Shown here piece by piece: positions 44,532-54,472 of a stretch of DNA of 64,000 nucleotides. Position 1 is the first letter of the stretch. Each line of letters begins with the position of its first letter. The notes under the pieces are model-generated. The model searched no databases. It was not told the origin of the DNA and worked only from the letters and a program-made list of their open reading frames with translations. This stretch comes from Neobacillus rhizophilus. GTDB taxonomy: Bacteria; Bacillota; Bacilli; Bacillales; Cytobacillaceae. The DNA lies in assembly GCF_018343535.1 (NCBI RefSeq), contig NZ_JAGYPF010000004.1, positions 579,666 to 643,665 of the forward strand. Reading direction: 5' to 3'. The position numbers were made by a program, and so were the translations under genes.

Positions 44532-44966
44532 AATAGCTACCGCTCAACGAAGGAATTATTGATGTTAAAGATAAAGGCAACTATTAGGGAGTGGAGGAAA
44601 AAATATAAACGGATTGCCATCATTCATAAAGATGAGAAAAAAGCTAAAAAGTTAGTAGACTATCTAACAACTGAAATCGGAAAAGGTGTCGTTTATATTA
44701 ATCCTGAAGAAGATGTGAAGCCTGGCTTTGTGTCGGTATTGGCTTCTTATAATAGTAAGGGAATGGAATTCGATGGTGTTATTTTAGTGAATGTCAATGA
44801 AGAGTCGTTCCCGAAAGATGACCTGCATGCTCGCCTATTATATGTGCTGCTGACAAGGGCCCAACAGGAAGTGAAAGGATTTTATCAAGATAAGCCTTCG
44901 GAGTTGCTTGATGGTTATGTGAAACAGCTTGTAAAAGCGACATCTAAATTTGATGATATACTATAA
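44532..44966 (+). pseudogene. HelD helicase remnant with internal deletion
   Basis: HelD is a UvrD-like ATPase that recycles RNA polymerase. Here the reading frame passes from NSYRSTKEL (a motif of the second ATPase domain) almost directly to KRIAIIHKDEKKAKKLVDYL, skipping most of the intervening sequence. It then runs through VSVLASYNSKGMEFDGVILVNVNEESFP and LLYVLLTRAQQEV to the C-terminus. The Walker A and N-terminal domains are absent. A 167-base part is repeated at 28214. Certainly not a working helicase. Confidence 0.8.
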
Positions 44967-46514
44967 AGAAGACTAAGGCGCCTATGATGGGTGTCTTTTC
45001 TTTTTATATTAGTGTTTACATTTGGAGATTTTATATAGTTTTATACGAACGGTAATAGACAGGAATGAAACATTAATTGCTATTCCATAACTTGGAAGAA
45101 GAGAGGATGTGAAGGTTTATTCTAGTAATAAACTTAAAGAGCTATACCATTATTCGGTGGAAAATGGGTTTACTGATATTTGGACTCCGAAGAAACTAAT
45201 TTTATAAGGAAAAAGATAGGACATTTAATGAATGTCACCAAAAGAATTACTCTTTGAAGCTTGGATTGATGGCTTTGAGGAAAGTTTCGTAAATAGTGCT
45301 TGATATGTAAATCCATGCAAAAATACCTTCCGATGCACTCTAATTGGAGAGTTTTGTTTTATTTAGGTAGATATATGCTCCAAGCTAAATTTGAAAAGTA
45401 GTTCTGTTTTTAGTATGGCATAAAACCAATACTATGTTATCAATTTGAACGTAAGGGGGAGTAACTCCGGTAAAGGTTAAATGGGTGAGTAATCTAAGGT
45501 CCATAAATTCATAAAACTCAGTTTTATATAGTGGTATTCTGAGGGCCTTAATAGAGGCCCTTATTGTTATTGCTGAATATTTTCTTAGAAAAAATTCTAA
45601 TAAAATAAACATTATTTTTGTAAAATATCTGGGCTTCATTTCGATAGAATTTGAGCCGAGGAGTGGTGGGATCTTCCAATTTGAAATTAGAAATAAGAAA
45701 CGTCGAGCTAACGTGGGCTATAAAACTTTAGAGTATATTTACACAGGTGAAATGATACTTTTTCGTAGTTACTAGTAACTTTCAATTTTAATAATCCTAA
45801 GCCAATTGCTAAAAAGTTGACATATTATATATCCAATAAATTGAGTGATATAAGTAAATTTATAATAATTAACCAATTGTGAATTTTATAAATTTTAAGA
45901 TAAATAATTGACTGTAGGTAATTAATATGCTAATTTATGGTTAAATATCATAAGGATATTTACAAACCTGGAAAACAATTCAAATTATAGTTCGGATAAT
46001 ATAAGTAAATCAATTTATAAAAGTTGTTATATATTATTCGAATACAAAAAGGAGGTGTTGATTTTAATGTAAGGGGTTACATATTTCGGGCTTGGTATCA
46101 ACGAAGCATTAGACAAAAATTTTGATCGATGGGAATTTATCACATGCTTTTATCAAAAATGCTTTATAACTTTAAAAAGCTTTCTCTTAATTTACCTAAA
46201 GAATCTTTTTTAATACCAAGTAGATTTCTGAATGATATTGGATAAAGGATACACTTAAGAGTGGTTAATTGAAAAACATTAATTTTTCATTATTGTTGGC
46301 ACTCTTAAATTTACATTTTATAAACCTATCATTTCTTTTCGAAATTCCCGAAAACGAAAAATAATGATAGTATGAAAAACTTATTCTTTTTTTCTAAGTA
46401 CAATTTAACAGTTAAGATATCGGTTTTAATGTAAGGAATAAAATGATCTGAGGGCAACAAGGGAAATTAATATGTTATTCAGCCGGATAAGAATACTAAT
46501 AATGGGGGAGAAAG
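44967..46514. other. 1.5-kb AT-rich intergenic region
   Basis: No supported gene. A short frame at 45232 (MSPKELLFEAWIDGFEESF) shares its first 21 bases with 54308. A 6-bp hairpin AGGGCC/GGCCCT lies at 45542-45561. A good ribosome site (AAAGGAGGTG near 46050) leads only to a few codons and then a stop. These look like decayed gene ends. The promoter of the third Liv operon must lie in the last 100-200 bases. Confidence 0.5.
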
Positions 46515-47735
46515 ATGAGAAGAAAAAGCGCTGTTTCTATGAGTTCGATCATTCTGAGTTTGTCATTACTTTTTACTGGTTGTAGCAGTACAAATGATGA
46601 TACAGCTAAAGAGGCCAGTGGTAAACCGAAAGAGATTGTAATCGGAAATATAGGAGCCATGACTGGTTCTAGTGCTACACTTGGGGTGGCGCAATCTCAG
46701 GGGGTCGATTTGGCGGTTAAGGAGATTAATGCAAATGGTGGTATCTTGGGTGCCAAAGTGAAAGTAGTTAAACGTGATGATGGAGCCGACCCAACTAAGT
46801 CGAAAACTTTTGTGGAGGAGTTGGTGGACAAAGAAAAGGTGGATTTTATGGTTGGTCCTACCAACTCTACACCTGCCGCTGCTTCAATGGCATTTCTTCA
46901 GCAAAACAAAATTATTTCCATACTTCCGATAGCAACAAGCACCCAACTGATTAATCCAAATAATCCGTATGCATTTAGACTTCTGCCGTCAAATGCTATA
47001 CAGGCAAAGGCTATTGTGAAAATTGCCGTTGAAGAAAAAGCTAAAAAAATTGCACTGGTTGCTGATACTTCAGCACTTGGCACGGATGGTATGTCCGTTA
47101 TGGAAGAAGCCATGAAAAGTCAGGGTGTAACCCCTGCAGTCAAAGTTACCTATAAAGCAGATGATGCAGACATGACACCTGTTGCTCAGAAGATCAAGGA
47201 TGCTAAAGCAGACGTTGCATTATTCTGGACCTTGGGTGCTGATGGTGCAAAAATTGTTAGGGCCCTTGAACGGATTGACTACATTAATGATTTAGATATT
47301 ATTGGCTATACAGGTTTAAACATGCCGAATTTCACTGAACTGGCCGGTCCTGGTGCTAATAAAGTGAAAACTGTTACTGCTGGTAGCTGGGCATTAGACA
47401 CTGGCAAAGAAGAGTTAGCTCCAAAATATTGGAAGATGTACCAAAAGGTCGTTTCTGAATATGGCGAAAAAGACAAACGAGATACTAGTGCAGGCATGAT
47501 TGCTCAAGCATACGATGCAGTGTATTTGCTGAAATGGGCCATCGAAAAAGCCGGTACAACTGATAGTGATAAAGTGAAAAAGGTTTTGGAAACGGATATA
47601 AAAGATTTTGATTCTGTATATGTAAATAAATATGCATTTACAAAAGAATCTCACGAAGGATTTCCTGTTGCGGAATTGTTAAAGGTCAAAATAGGTGACA
47701 TGGCTTACGGTGAAATCTTTAAAAAAGCGGATTAG
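46515..47735 (+). CDS. Liv-type substrate-binding lipoprotein (system 3)
   Basis: A 406-residue binding protein with lipobox LFTGC and the HAAT core IVIGNIGAMTGSSATLGVAQSQGVDLAVKEINANGGILGAKVKVVKRDDGADPTKSK. It is only distantly similar to the proteins of systems 1 and 2, so a different ligand is likely. ATG 46515 follows GGGGGAG. A hairpin then separates it from livH. Confidence 0.93.
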   Translation: MRRKSAVSMSSIILSLSLLFTGCSSTNDDTAKEASGKPKEIVIGNIGAMTGSSATLGVAQSQGVDLAVKEINANGGILGAKVKVVKRDDGADPTKSKTFVEELVDKEKVDFMVGPTNSTPAAASMAFLQQNKIISILPIATSTQLINPNNPYAFRLLPSNAIQAKAIVKIAVEEKAKKIALVADTSALGTDGMSVMEEAMKSQGVTPAVKVTYKADDADMTPVAQKIKDAKADVALFWTLGADGAKIVRALERIDYINDLDIIGYTGLNMPNFTELAGPGANKVKTVTAGSWALDTGKEELAPKYWKMYQKVVSEYGEKDKRDTSAGMIAQAYDAVYLLKWAIEKAGTTDSDKVKKVLETDIKDFDSVYVNKYAFTKESHEGFPVAELLKVKIGDMAYGEIFKKAD

Positions 47736-47745
47736 TTCTTAACAT

Positions 47746-47776
47746 AAGTGTCGTGCACCTAGTGGTGCCGGCACTT
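47746..47776 (+). other. Intercistronic hairpin after the system 3 binding protein
   Basis: AAGTG and GCACC arms pair with GGTGC and CACTT with a small internal loop; no adjacent T-run. The position matches the hairpin at 36770 in system 2. Confidence 0.6.
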
Positions 47777-47837
47777 ATCAAGTAATTTGGGGAAATTTTT
47801 TATAAAACTATTAATCAAATTTGAAAGGAGACTATTG

Positions 47838-48725
47838 ATGCAAGAAATAATAACTGCCCTTTCCAATGGAAGCATTTACGCATTAATGGCGCTTGCTATT
47901 GGCATAATTTATTCTACCACACAGATTATAAATTTTGCTCACGGTTCTGTCATTATGATAGGTGCCATGACAAGTTACTGGTTACTAAGTATTTTTCATA
48001 TGAATTATATTACGGCTATTATTCTGGCTGTCATTATTAACATAGTCCTAAGTATAGTGATTTATAAAGTATCTGTAGAAAAATTAGGAGATCTAACCCA
48101 GAATTCAGGATGGATTGTCACTCTCTTTGGTGCAGGAATCATTCTAGACAATACGGCCCGAATGTTGTTCGGTACAGAGCCAAAGGCGTATCCATTCCTT
48201 TTTGATGGAAAAGTTATTCCGATTTTTGGTACGAAGATTATGGTACATGAGATTATGATGATTCTTGTTGCAGTATTAATAGGTGCTCTTTATCAGATTG
48301 TGATGCAAAAGACTAACTTCGGCCGTGCTGTTAGAGCAGTTTCCTTTCGTCCAGATACCGCTCGGATTATGGGCATTAGGAGTAATCGCATTGTGTTGAT
48401 GTGTTTTGCAATTTCAGGTGCTGTAGCAGCAATAAGTGGTGCTCTTATTGCCCCGATAACCTTCGCAAGTTATACAATGACCTACTCAGTAGGTATTAAA
48501 GCCTTTGCAGCGGCATTGATTGGCGGGCTAGGAAACACCAGGGGTGCATTCGTTGGAGGGCTTTTACTAGGGCTGATAGAGGAAATTGCAAATATGATTG
48601 TTCCAGGCGGATTCGTAGATTCTATCAGTTTTTTAATTATGATAATAGTTATTATAGTTTTACCGGGGGGGATATTAAGTGCCAAACTCTTTAATAAAGG
48701 CGAACTCAATGCAGAAAAAATATAG
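47838..48725 (+). CDS. livH: LivH-type ABC permease (system 3)
   Basis: A 295-residue permease: ALAIGIIYSTTQIINFAHGSVIMIGAM, TNFGRAVRAVSFRPDTARIMGIRSNRIV, AALIGGLGNTRGAFVGG and PGGILSAKLF. ATG 47838 follows AAAGGAG; the frame reaches back to 47787 without a ribosome site. Its 3' end overlaps the fused permease-ATPase gene by 47 bases. Confidence 0.92.
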   Translation: MQEIITALSNGSIYALMALAIGIIYSTTQIINFAHGSVIMIGAMTSYWLLSIFHMNYITAIILAVIINIVLSIVIYKVSVEKLGDLTQNSGWIVTLFGAGIILDNTARMLFGTEPKAYPFLFDGKVIPIFGTKIMVHEIMMILVAVLIGALYQIVMQKTNFGRAVRAVSFRPDTARIMGIRSNRIVLMCFAISGAVAAISGALIAPITFASYTMTYSVGIKAFAAALIGGLGNTRGAFVGGLLLGLIEEIANMIVPGGFVDSISFLIMIIVIIVLPGGILSAKLFNKGELNAEKI

Positions 48726-50487
48726 TCGTATTTTTAAAATGGTTTGTGCCGCCGCATTACTGATTAGTTTTGTTCTCCCTCTATTTGCTGGTGACTATTA
48801 TATGCGGCTTATATCATTAATCTTTATATATATTATTCTTGCAGTAGGGTATAACATTTCAGCGGGTTTTAGCGGAATTACCTCATTCGCTTTTGCCGCT
48901 CATTACGGTGTAGGTGCATATGTTTCCGCAGTAGCGATTACCCGCTATAATATGCCGTTCCTTGTAGGATTACTTGCAGGTGCATTAGCATCAGGTTTAG
49001 TGGGTTTGGTAGTTTCCCTTCCAGCTTCTAAAGTCAAGCACCATTACTTGGCCCTTATTAGTATAGGACTATTAGAAATAGTGCAGCAAATACTGAATGA
49101 ATGGCAATGGTTTACTGGCGGGTCCGGGGGAATGTACATACCTTCCTGGGACATTTTTAGCATTAGTTTAAATAACTTTCAGAAATATTATGTGATTTTC
49201 ATTATTATGTTGTTCTGTGTAGTTTTACAGAGGAATCTGATGAAAAGCCGGTGGGGCAGAGACTTAATAGCAATCAAAAATAATGAAATTGCAGCTGCGG
49301 GGGTAGGTATTAATTATAGCAAGTATAGGATAGCTGGTTATTTTCTAAGTTCTATACTTGCTGGTCTGGCGGGCAGTGTATATGCCAGCTTTAGCGGTTA
49401 TTTGAGCCCCGATACCTTCAATTTTGAATTTACAGTATTCATACTGTTGATGGCGGTTGTTGGAGGTGAGGGTACTCTTAGTGGTCCAATCATCGGGGCG
49501 GTTTTTGTCACATTTATACCTATGCTATTTAATGCGGCTCCTGACTTAAAGCAAATTGTATTCGGTGCGCTCCTCGTCATCTTGCCGCAGGTAATGCCTG
49601 CTGGTATTGCAGGAACTATTAAGAAGTATTTTAAGGAAATCGACAATAACAATTATATAGTGGAAAAAACAGAGGGCAATGAGTTTGACATTGAACGTAA
49701 TGTTATTAAGAATAATTCGGAAATCGAAGACATTCTGGTTGTTAAGGGACTTACAAAGAGATTTGGGGGAGTAACAGCTGTAGACGGTTTAGATATGACC
49801 ATTAAAAGAGGAACTGTTCACTCACTAATAGGTCCCAACGGTGCTGGTAAGAGTACTACAGTAAATATGATTACCGGGATAGACAAACCCTCAGAAGGCT
49901 CCATCACTTTCAATGGGAAGGAAATTACCGGTGACAAATTTTTTAATCTAACGAAGAAGGGTCTCTCACGGACGTATCAGCATGTTAGGCTCTTTAACAA
50001 TCTATCAGTAGTTGAAAATGTTGCAATCGGGGGACGTTTGTTTTATAGCTATTCGATAATCGACTCTATTTTCCGGACTCGAAAAATGAAGAAGGAAGAA
50101 CGGAAATCATTTCATGAGGCGATGGAATATTTAAAGATAATCAATCTTAACGACAAAGCAAATTACGATCCGGAAAGCCTTTCTGCAGGTCAGCAAAAGT
50201 TATTGGAACTTGCTCGAGCCCTTTATATGAAGCCAGATCTTTTAGTATTAGATGAACCATGCGCTGGCCTTTCCGAAACGGAAACGATGGAATTTGCAAA
50301 GATCATTCATAAAATCCGTAATGCCGGTATTTCGATTTTGATGATTGAGCATCATATGGATCTTGTGATGGAAATTTCCGATTACATTACAGTAATCGAT
50401 TACGGTAAAAAAATTGCTGAGGGCGACCCTGCCAGCGTAAATACTAATCCTGTTGTAAAAACAGCATATCTGGGCGAGGGGGCATAA
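48679..50487 (+). CDS. Fused LivM-LivG permease-ATPase (system 3)
   Basis: A 602-residue protein joining the LivM permease (residues about 1-325: GYNISAGFSGITSFAFAAHYGVGAYVSAV, WGRDLIAIKNNEIAAAGVGINY, VVGGEGTLSGPIIGA) to a LivG ATPase (from about 352: Walker A GPNGAGKS near 385, LSRTYQHVRLFNNLSVVENV, signature LSAGQQKLLELARAL, Walker B LLVLDEPCAGLSE, H-loop MIEHHMDLV). A charged linker lies between. GTG 48679 with GGGGGGG upstream is favoured; ATG 48709 would remove ten residues. Domain order differs from system 1, where LivH and LivM are fused. Confidence 0.92.
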   Translation: MPNSLIKANSMQKKYSRIFKMVCAAALLISFVLPLFAGDYYMRLISLIFIYIILAVGYNISAGFSGITSFAFAAHYGVGAYVSAVAITRYNMPFLVGLLAGALASGLVGLVVSLPASKVKHHYLALISIGLLEIVQQILNEWQWFTGGSGGMYIPSWDIFSISLNNFQKYYVIFIIMLFCVVLQRNLMKSRWGRDLIAIKNNEIAAAGVGINYSKYRIAGYFLSSILAGLAGSVYASFSGYLSPDTFNFEFTVFILLMAVVGGEGTLSGPIIGAVFVTFIPMLFNAAPDLKQIVFGALLVILPQVMPAGIAGTIKKYFKEIDNNNYIVEKTEGNEFDIERNVIKNNSEIEDILVVKGLTKRFGGVTAVDGLDMTIKRGTVHSLIGPNGAGKSTTVNMITGIDKPSEGSITFNGKEITGDKFFNLTKKGLSRTYQHVRLFNNLSVVENVAIGGRLFYSYSIIDSIFRTRKMKKEERKSFHEAMEYLKIINLNDKANYDPESLSAGQQKLLELARALYMKPDLLVLDEPCAGLSETETMEFAKIIHKIRNAGISILMIEHHMDLVMEISDYITVIDYGKKIAEGDPASVNTNPVVKTAYLGEGA

Positions 50488-50490
50488 TCT

Positions 50491-51198
50491 ATGTTACAAG
50501 TAGAGAACTTAACGATTGGTTATGGAAAGACTGAAGTAGTACACAATATATCTTTTCATGTGAAAAGAGGAGAGATTATAACAATTTTGGGTGCAAACGG
50601 TGCAGGAAAAAGTACGATCCTCAACACCATTGTTGGTCTGCATCAAGCAAAACAAGGGAGCATTCGTTTTCAGGATAAGGAAATTTCCAAAAATCGGCCT
50701 GATCAACTGGTTCGGAGAGGGATTCGGTTAGTGCCGGAGGGGAGGCAGATATTCCCTCAACATTCTGTTCTGGAAAATATTCTTTTAGGAGCGTACATTG
50801 AAAAGAATGCTAAGAAAGTCCAGACACGATTGCAATCTATTTTTGAAAGTTTTCCACGGCTCGAGGAGAGAAAAAATCAGATGGGAGGAACTCTTTCCGG
50901 AGGCGAGCAGCAAATGCTGGCTATTGCACGAGCCTTAATGACGGACCCCTCATTGTTAATTCTTGATGAGCCTTCACTTGGGCTTGCTCCAATCATTGTA
51001 GGAGAAGTCTTTGACCTTTTAAAGCAAATTAGTTCTTCAGGCGTCACAGTTCTATTAGTAGAGCAGATGGCAAATAGTGCATTAAAAATTTCCGATCGCG
51101 CCTACGTCCTAGAAACCGGCCGGATTGTTCTTGAGGGCAGGGGAGAGGAAATTAGGACTAACTCAGATATTGCCAAAGCATATCTGGGAAATGTTTAA
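50491..51198 (+). CDS. livF: LivF-type ABC ATPase (system 3)
   Basis: A 235-residue ATPase. Walker A GANGAGKS at residues 34-41, GIRLVPEGRQIFPQHSVLENI, signature LSGGEQQMLAIARAL, Walker B LLILDEPSLGLAP and LLVEQMANSAL. It starts three bases after the fused gene. Confidence 0.93.
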   Translation: MLQVENLTIGYGKTEVVHNISFHVKRGEIITILGANGAGKSTILNTIVGLHQAKQGSIRFQDKEISKNRPDQLVRRGIRLVPEGRQIFPQHSVLENILLGAYIEKNAKKVQTRLQSIFESFPRLEERKNQMGGTLSGGEQQMLAIARALMTDPSLLILDEPSLGLAPIIVGEVFDLLKQISSSGVTVLLVEQMANSALKISDRAYVLETGRIVLEGRGEEIRTNSDIAKAYLGNV

Positions 51199-51278
51199 AT
51201 GAGCATTTACAATATAAACCTGAATTAATATAATGAACACGAAAAAATAATAATTTTACCACAAAGGTGATTACGTAA

Positions 51279-52139
51279 ATGACTCTTAATATGTTAAACA
51301 TACTTTGGCTTGCGAAAAGTGAATATCCAGCAGGCAGCAGTCTTACTCCTCATAAACATGATTATTATCAGATTTACTATGTTATTAGTGGAGAAGGAGA
51401 TTTTATTGTAGGGAATGAATCCGTGAAAATGGGTCGGGGGAAGTATCTTTTTACAAGACCAAATGATATCCATGGCATTTCCAGCACACGAGATGTAGAT
51501 GGAAATCCGTTACGAATGTTGGAAGTAAAGTATGTTGTGTTTGATAACGAGCTTGAAGAAAGTCTAAATCAGATACCTATTGTGTGCCAGGGAACAGATA
51601 ATATTGAAGAAATGCTGGCATTGGTCTTTAAAGAAGGAATTGATACACTTCCTTGGTATTTAGAAATAGCAACGCATACATTTATTGCTGTGCTATACTA
51701 CATGATTAGATTTCAGAAAATTGAGTTATCAACAAATCCCAAAAAGTCTAAAGTGGTAGATCAAATTAAAGAGAATATTCAAAAAAATTATAAAAATGAA
51801 ATTTCTTTGGACCATTTAGCAAAGTTTGTTGGTCATAGCAAAAATTATATTTGTAAAACATTTAAAGAAAATACTGGTATGACCATCAATCTATATCTCA
51901 ATAAAGTGCGAATTGATAAAGCTGGGGAGTTACTGCTTAACACCGATTATGATGTAGCAGAGATTGGTAGAGAGGTAGGATACAATAATATTTTTCATTT
52001 CATCAAGACGTTTAAGAAAATTGTCGGTACATCACCAGGGAACTTCCGAAAAAATGAACTCACTGGCAACGCACTCGTGAGTTCTAAAGTAAAGGCGATT
52101 GCAACCATTCCAACTCAACAAACAAGGCATGATATATAG
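51279..52139 (+). CDS. AraC-family regulator with cupin sensor
   Basis: A 286-residue regulator. The N-terminal cupin-like sensor (AGSSLTPHKHDYYQIYYVISGEGDFIVGNESVKMGRGKYLFTRPNDIHGI) is followed by a C-terminal AraC double helix-turn-helix (LDHLAKFVGHSKNYICKTFKENTG, then DVAEIGREVGYNNIFHFIKTFKKIVGTSPGNFRK). It lies between importer system 3 and the CoA-transferase, so it probably activates one or both in response to the substrate. Confidence 0.91.
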   Translation: MTLNMLNILWLAKSEYPAGSSLTPHKHDYYQIYYVISGEGDFIVGNESVKMGRGKYLFTRPNDIHGISSTRDVDGNPLRMLEVKYVVFDNELEESLNQIPIVCQGTDNIEEMLALVFKEGIDTLPWYLEIATHTFIAVLYYMIRFQKIELSTNPKKSKVVDQIKENIQKNYKNEISLDHLAKFVGHSKNYICKTFKENTGMTINLYLNKVRIDKAGELLLNTDYDVAEIGREVGYNNIFHFIKTFKKIVGTSPGNFRKNELTGNALVSSKVKAIATIPTQQTRHDI

Positions 52140-52180
52140 CGATTCTTAAAGATATTTTTTAAAAAAATGAGGTGAAATTT

Positions 52181-53413
52181 ATGAGTGTACTATCTGGAGT
52201 AAGAGTTTTGGATTTAACCCATTATATTGCTGGACCTTATTGCAGCCAAATGCTTGCTGATTATGGTGCTGATGTCATAAAGATTGAACGACTGGAAGGG
52301 GAGGTTGGAAGAACATCATCCCCGATGCATGATGATGTCAGTTTGTATTTTGCCTCAGAGAATAGGAATAAAAGAGGGATTTCATTAGATTTGAAAAGTT
52401 CGAAGGGTAAAGAGATTCTTCTCCGCTTAGTAGAAACGTCAGATGTTTTAGTTACCAATTATGGTTCCAATGTACCCGAAAAATTAGGTTTTAGCTATGA
52501 AACTATTTCCGCTATTAATCCGAAAATTAGCATGGTACATATTACTGGATTCGGATCAACCGGCCCTTATCGGGATTACGGAGCATATGATGGTGTCATT
52601 CAGTCAATGAGTGGGTTAGCAGAATTAACTGGACATCCAGATGGGCCGCCAACCTATGTTGGAACTTTTATTGCCGATCATATTGCTGGTTTGCAAGCAA
52701 CTTTAGGGACAATGTTTGCCTTGTTTCATAAAGAAAAAACTGGACAAGGCCGCTTCGTGGATATTAGTATGCTTGATGGTTTGGTTTCTTTATTAGGGTT
52801 TAGCGTCGCTGAAGCCAAGTTACATGGCATCAATAAACAAAGGTGGGGAATGAGTGATCGTTTTCAATATTCGAAAGCGTTCCCTACAAATGATGGGTAT
52901 GTATTTTTGGGAGCCTATATTAATGCACCGGAGAAAAAGTGGATAGAATTAGCTGAACTAATAGGCAAAAGTGAATGGGGTCAAATTGATTCGCCATTCT
53001 TGAGGGAAGAAGAAAGATTTAAAAACAGAAAAATAGTGGATAATACGATTGCGGATTGGACGATTAAACATACGAAAGAGGAAGCTTTTCAACTTTTACA
53101 ACAAGCGGGTATTGCCAGCAGTCCAGTCAATAATTTAGAGGAAGTCATCAATAATCCTCAAATCCAACATAGAGAAATGATTCGGACTCTAACGATGGGA
53201 GATGTTGAAGTTCCGGTTCCCGGCGCTGCTATTAAGATTTCAGGAAAACCCGTACAAGAGTTTACCGTTCCTCCAGCTCTAGGTGAACATTCAGAGGAAA
53301 TTTTAGGTCAGTTGGGTTTTTCCGAGAAAGAAATAAAGGATTTTATCGCAAACAATATAATTGGATTTGAAACGAATAATCATAGTCTTAGGGAACTGGA
53401 TTTAAAATTATAA
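52181..53413 (+). CDS. Class III CoA-transferase (CaiB/BaiF family)
   Basis: A 410-residue formyl-CoA-transferase-type enzyme that moves CoA from one acid to another. It shows SGVRVLDLTHYIAGPYCSQMLADYGADVIKIE, NRNKRGISLDLKSSKGKEI, and GRFVDISMLDGLVS, where the Asp of MLD (near residue 198) is the expected acyl-anhydride-forming nucleophile. It offers an ATP-free way to activate the imported acid, complementing the ligase of the TetR operon. ATG 52181 lies six bases after GAGGTG; GTG 52172 overlaps that site. Confidence 0.92.
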   Translation: MSVLSGVRVLDLTHYIAGPYCSQMLADYGADVIKIERLEGEVGRTSSPMHDDVSLYFASENRNKRGISLDLKSSKGKEILLRLVETSDVLVTNYGSNVPEKLGFSYETISAINPKISMVHITGFGSTGPYRDYGAYDGVIQSMSGLAELTGHPDGPPTYVGTFIADHIAGLQATLGTMFALFHKEKTGQGRFVDISMLDGLVSLLGFSVAEAKLHGINKQRWGMSDRFQYSKAFPTNDGYVFLGAYINAPEKKWIELAELIGKSEWGQIDSPFLREEERFKNRKIVDNTIADWTIKHTKEEAFQLLQQAGIASSPVNNLEEVINNPQIQHREMIRTLTMGDVEVPVPGAAIKISGKPVQEFTVPPALGEHSEEILGQLGFSEKEIKDFIANNIIGFETNNHSLRELDLKL

Positions 53414-53465
53414 TATTAATTAGTAGGATATGCGGAATGTTTTGGGAGAATGAGAGGGGGAAATT

Positions 53466-54191
53466 ATGAAACTTGAAGGAAAAGTTGCCATTATAACTGG
53501 TGGCGCTGGCGGCCTTGGAAAAGAAACTAGTTTGTTATTTGCTAGGGAAGGTGCACACGTTGTTGTGGCTGACTATAATAAAAGTTTAGCGGAAGAAACA
53601 GCAAAAGAGATTAACGGTATTGGATTGGGTGTAGATGTTTCAATACGTGATCAAGTGAATAGGATGGTCAATGAGGTTATTGAACAATTTGGAAAAATTG
53701 ATATCTTAATAAATAATGCTGGTATTACAATGGACTCTACTCTTGTAAAAATGACTCAGGAGCAATGGGATCAGGTTATATCCATTAATCAAACTGGTGT
53801 CTTTCATTGTACACAGGCAGTTGTTCCCCATATGATTAAAGAGGGATATGGTAGAATTATCAATACTAGTAGTATAGTAGGGAGAATGGGTAATTTTGGT
53901 CAAACGAATTACGCTGCAACGAAAGCGGCTGTTATTGCGATGACTCAAACTTGGGCAAAAGAGCTTGGCCGGAAAGGAATTAATGTGAATGCTGTTGCTC
54001 CAGGCTTTATCATGACCGCAATGACAGAAAAAATGCCCGAAAAAATTCTAAATGGAATGAGAGAGAAAGTACCACTTCAACGGCTAGGTACACCAAGAGA
54101 TATCGCCAATACTTATTTATTCTTGGCCAGCGATGATTCCAGCTATATCAATGGAGCTGTCATCCCAGTAGACGGAGGTCTTTCTATATAA
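53466..54191 (+). CDS. SDR dehydrogenase, FabG-like
   Basis: A 241-residue classical SDR: TGGAGGLG cofactor loop, VADYN after beta-2 (Asp, NAD preference), NNAGITMDSTLVKMT, catalytic YAATK, NAVAPGFIMTAMTEKMP and INGAVIPVDGG. This is close to 3-oxoacyl-carrier/CoA reductases of the FabG/PhaB kind. It follows the CoA-transferase on the same strand with GAGAGGGGG before ATG 53466. Confidence 0.91.
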   Translation: MKLEGKVAIITGGAGGLGKETSLLFAREGAHVVVADYNKSLAEETAKEINGIGLGVDVSIRDQVNRMVNEVIEQFGKIDILINNAGITMDSTLVKMTQEQWDQVISINQTGVFHCTQAVVPHMIKEGYGRIINTSSIVGRMGNFGQTNYAATKAAVIAMTQTWAKELGRKGINVNAVAPGFIMTAMTEKMPEKILNGMREKVPLQRLGTPRDIANTYLFLASDDSSYINGAVIPVDGGLSI

Positions 54192-54225
54192 TAAGCACCA
54201 TAAGTGATAAAAAGTGGTTGAAGGG

Positions 54226-54248
54226 CTGCTCTTAAGGGGCAGTTTTTT
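54226..54248 (+). terminator. Terminator after the FabG-like gene
   Basis: CTGCTC pairs with GGGCAG (one G-U) around a short loop, then six Ts. Confidence 0.7.
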
Positions 54249-54472
54249 ATTTTCAATTTATTATTGGTCTATTATTAGGATTCCTCACAAATCGAAGCCA
54301 CACCTTTATGTCACCAAAAGAATTACTCATGCATAATCATTTTTAAAAATAATAAAGAGTAGAAAGAATGACCAAAAAATAAAATTTTGGGTCAAGAATG
54401 AAGTGCCCAGGCTATCAAGTATAACCTATGTAATTAGTTATACTGGCAATCTTTTTGTATATTTTATATTCG

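Noticed and set aside
44463..44966. Intact UvrD/HelD helicase
   Set aside because: Walker A and most of the protein are missing, and the motifs are joined by a deletion.
45385..45639. Minus-strand 84-codon frame
   Set aside because: No ribosome site or family likeness; it spans an AGGGCC/GGCCCT hairpin in a decayed region.
46295..46325. TTGGCACTC upstream of importer system 3 as a sigma-54 promoter
   Set aside because: No TTGC at the -12 position; only the -24 half is present.
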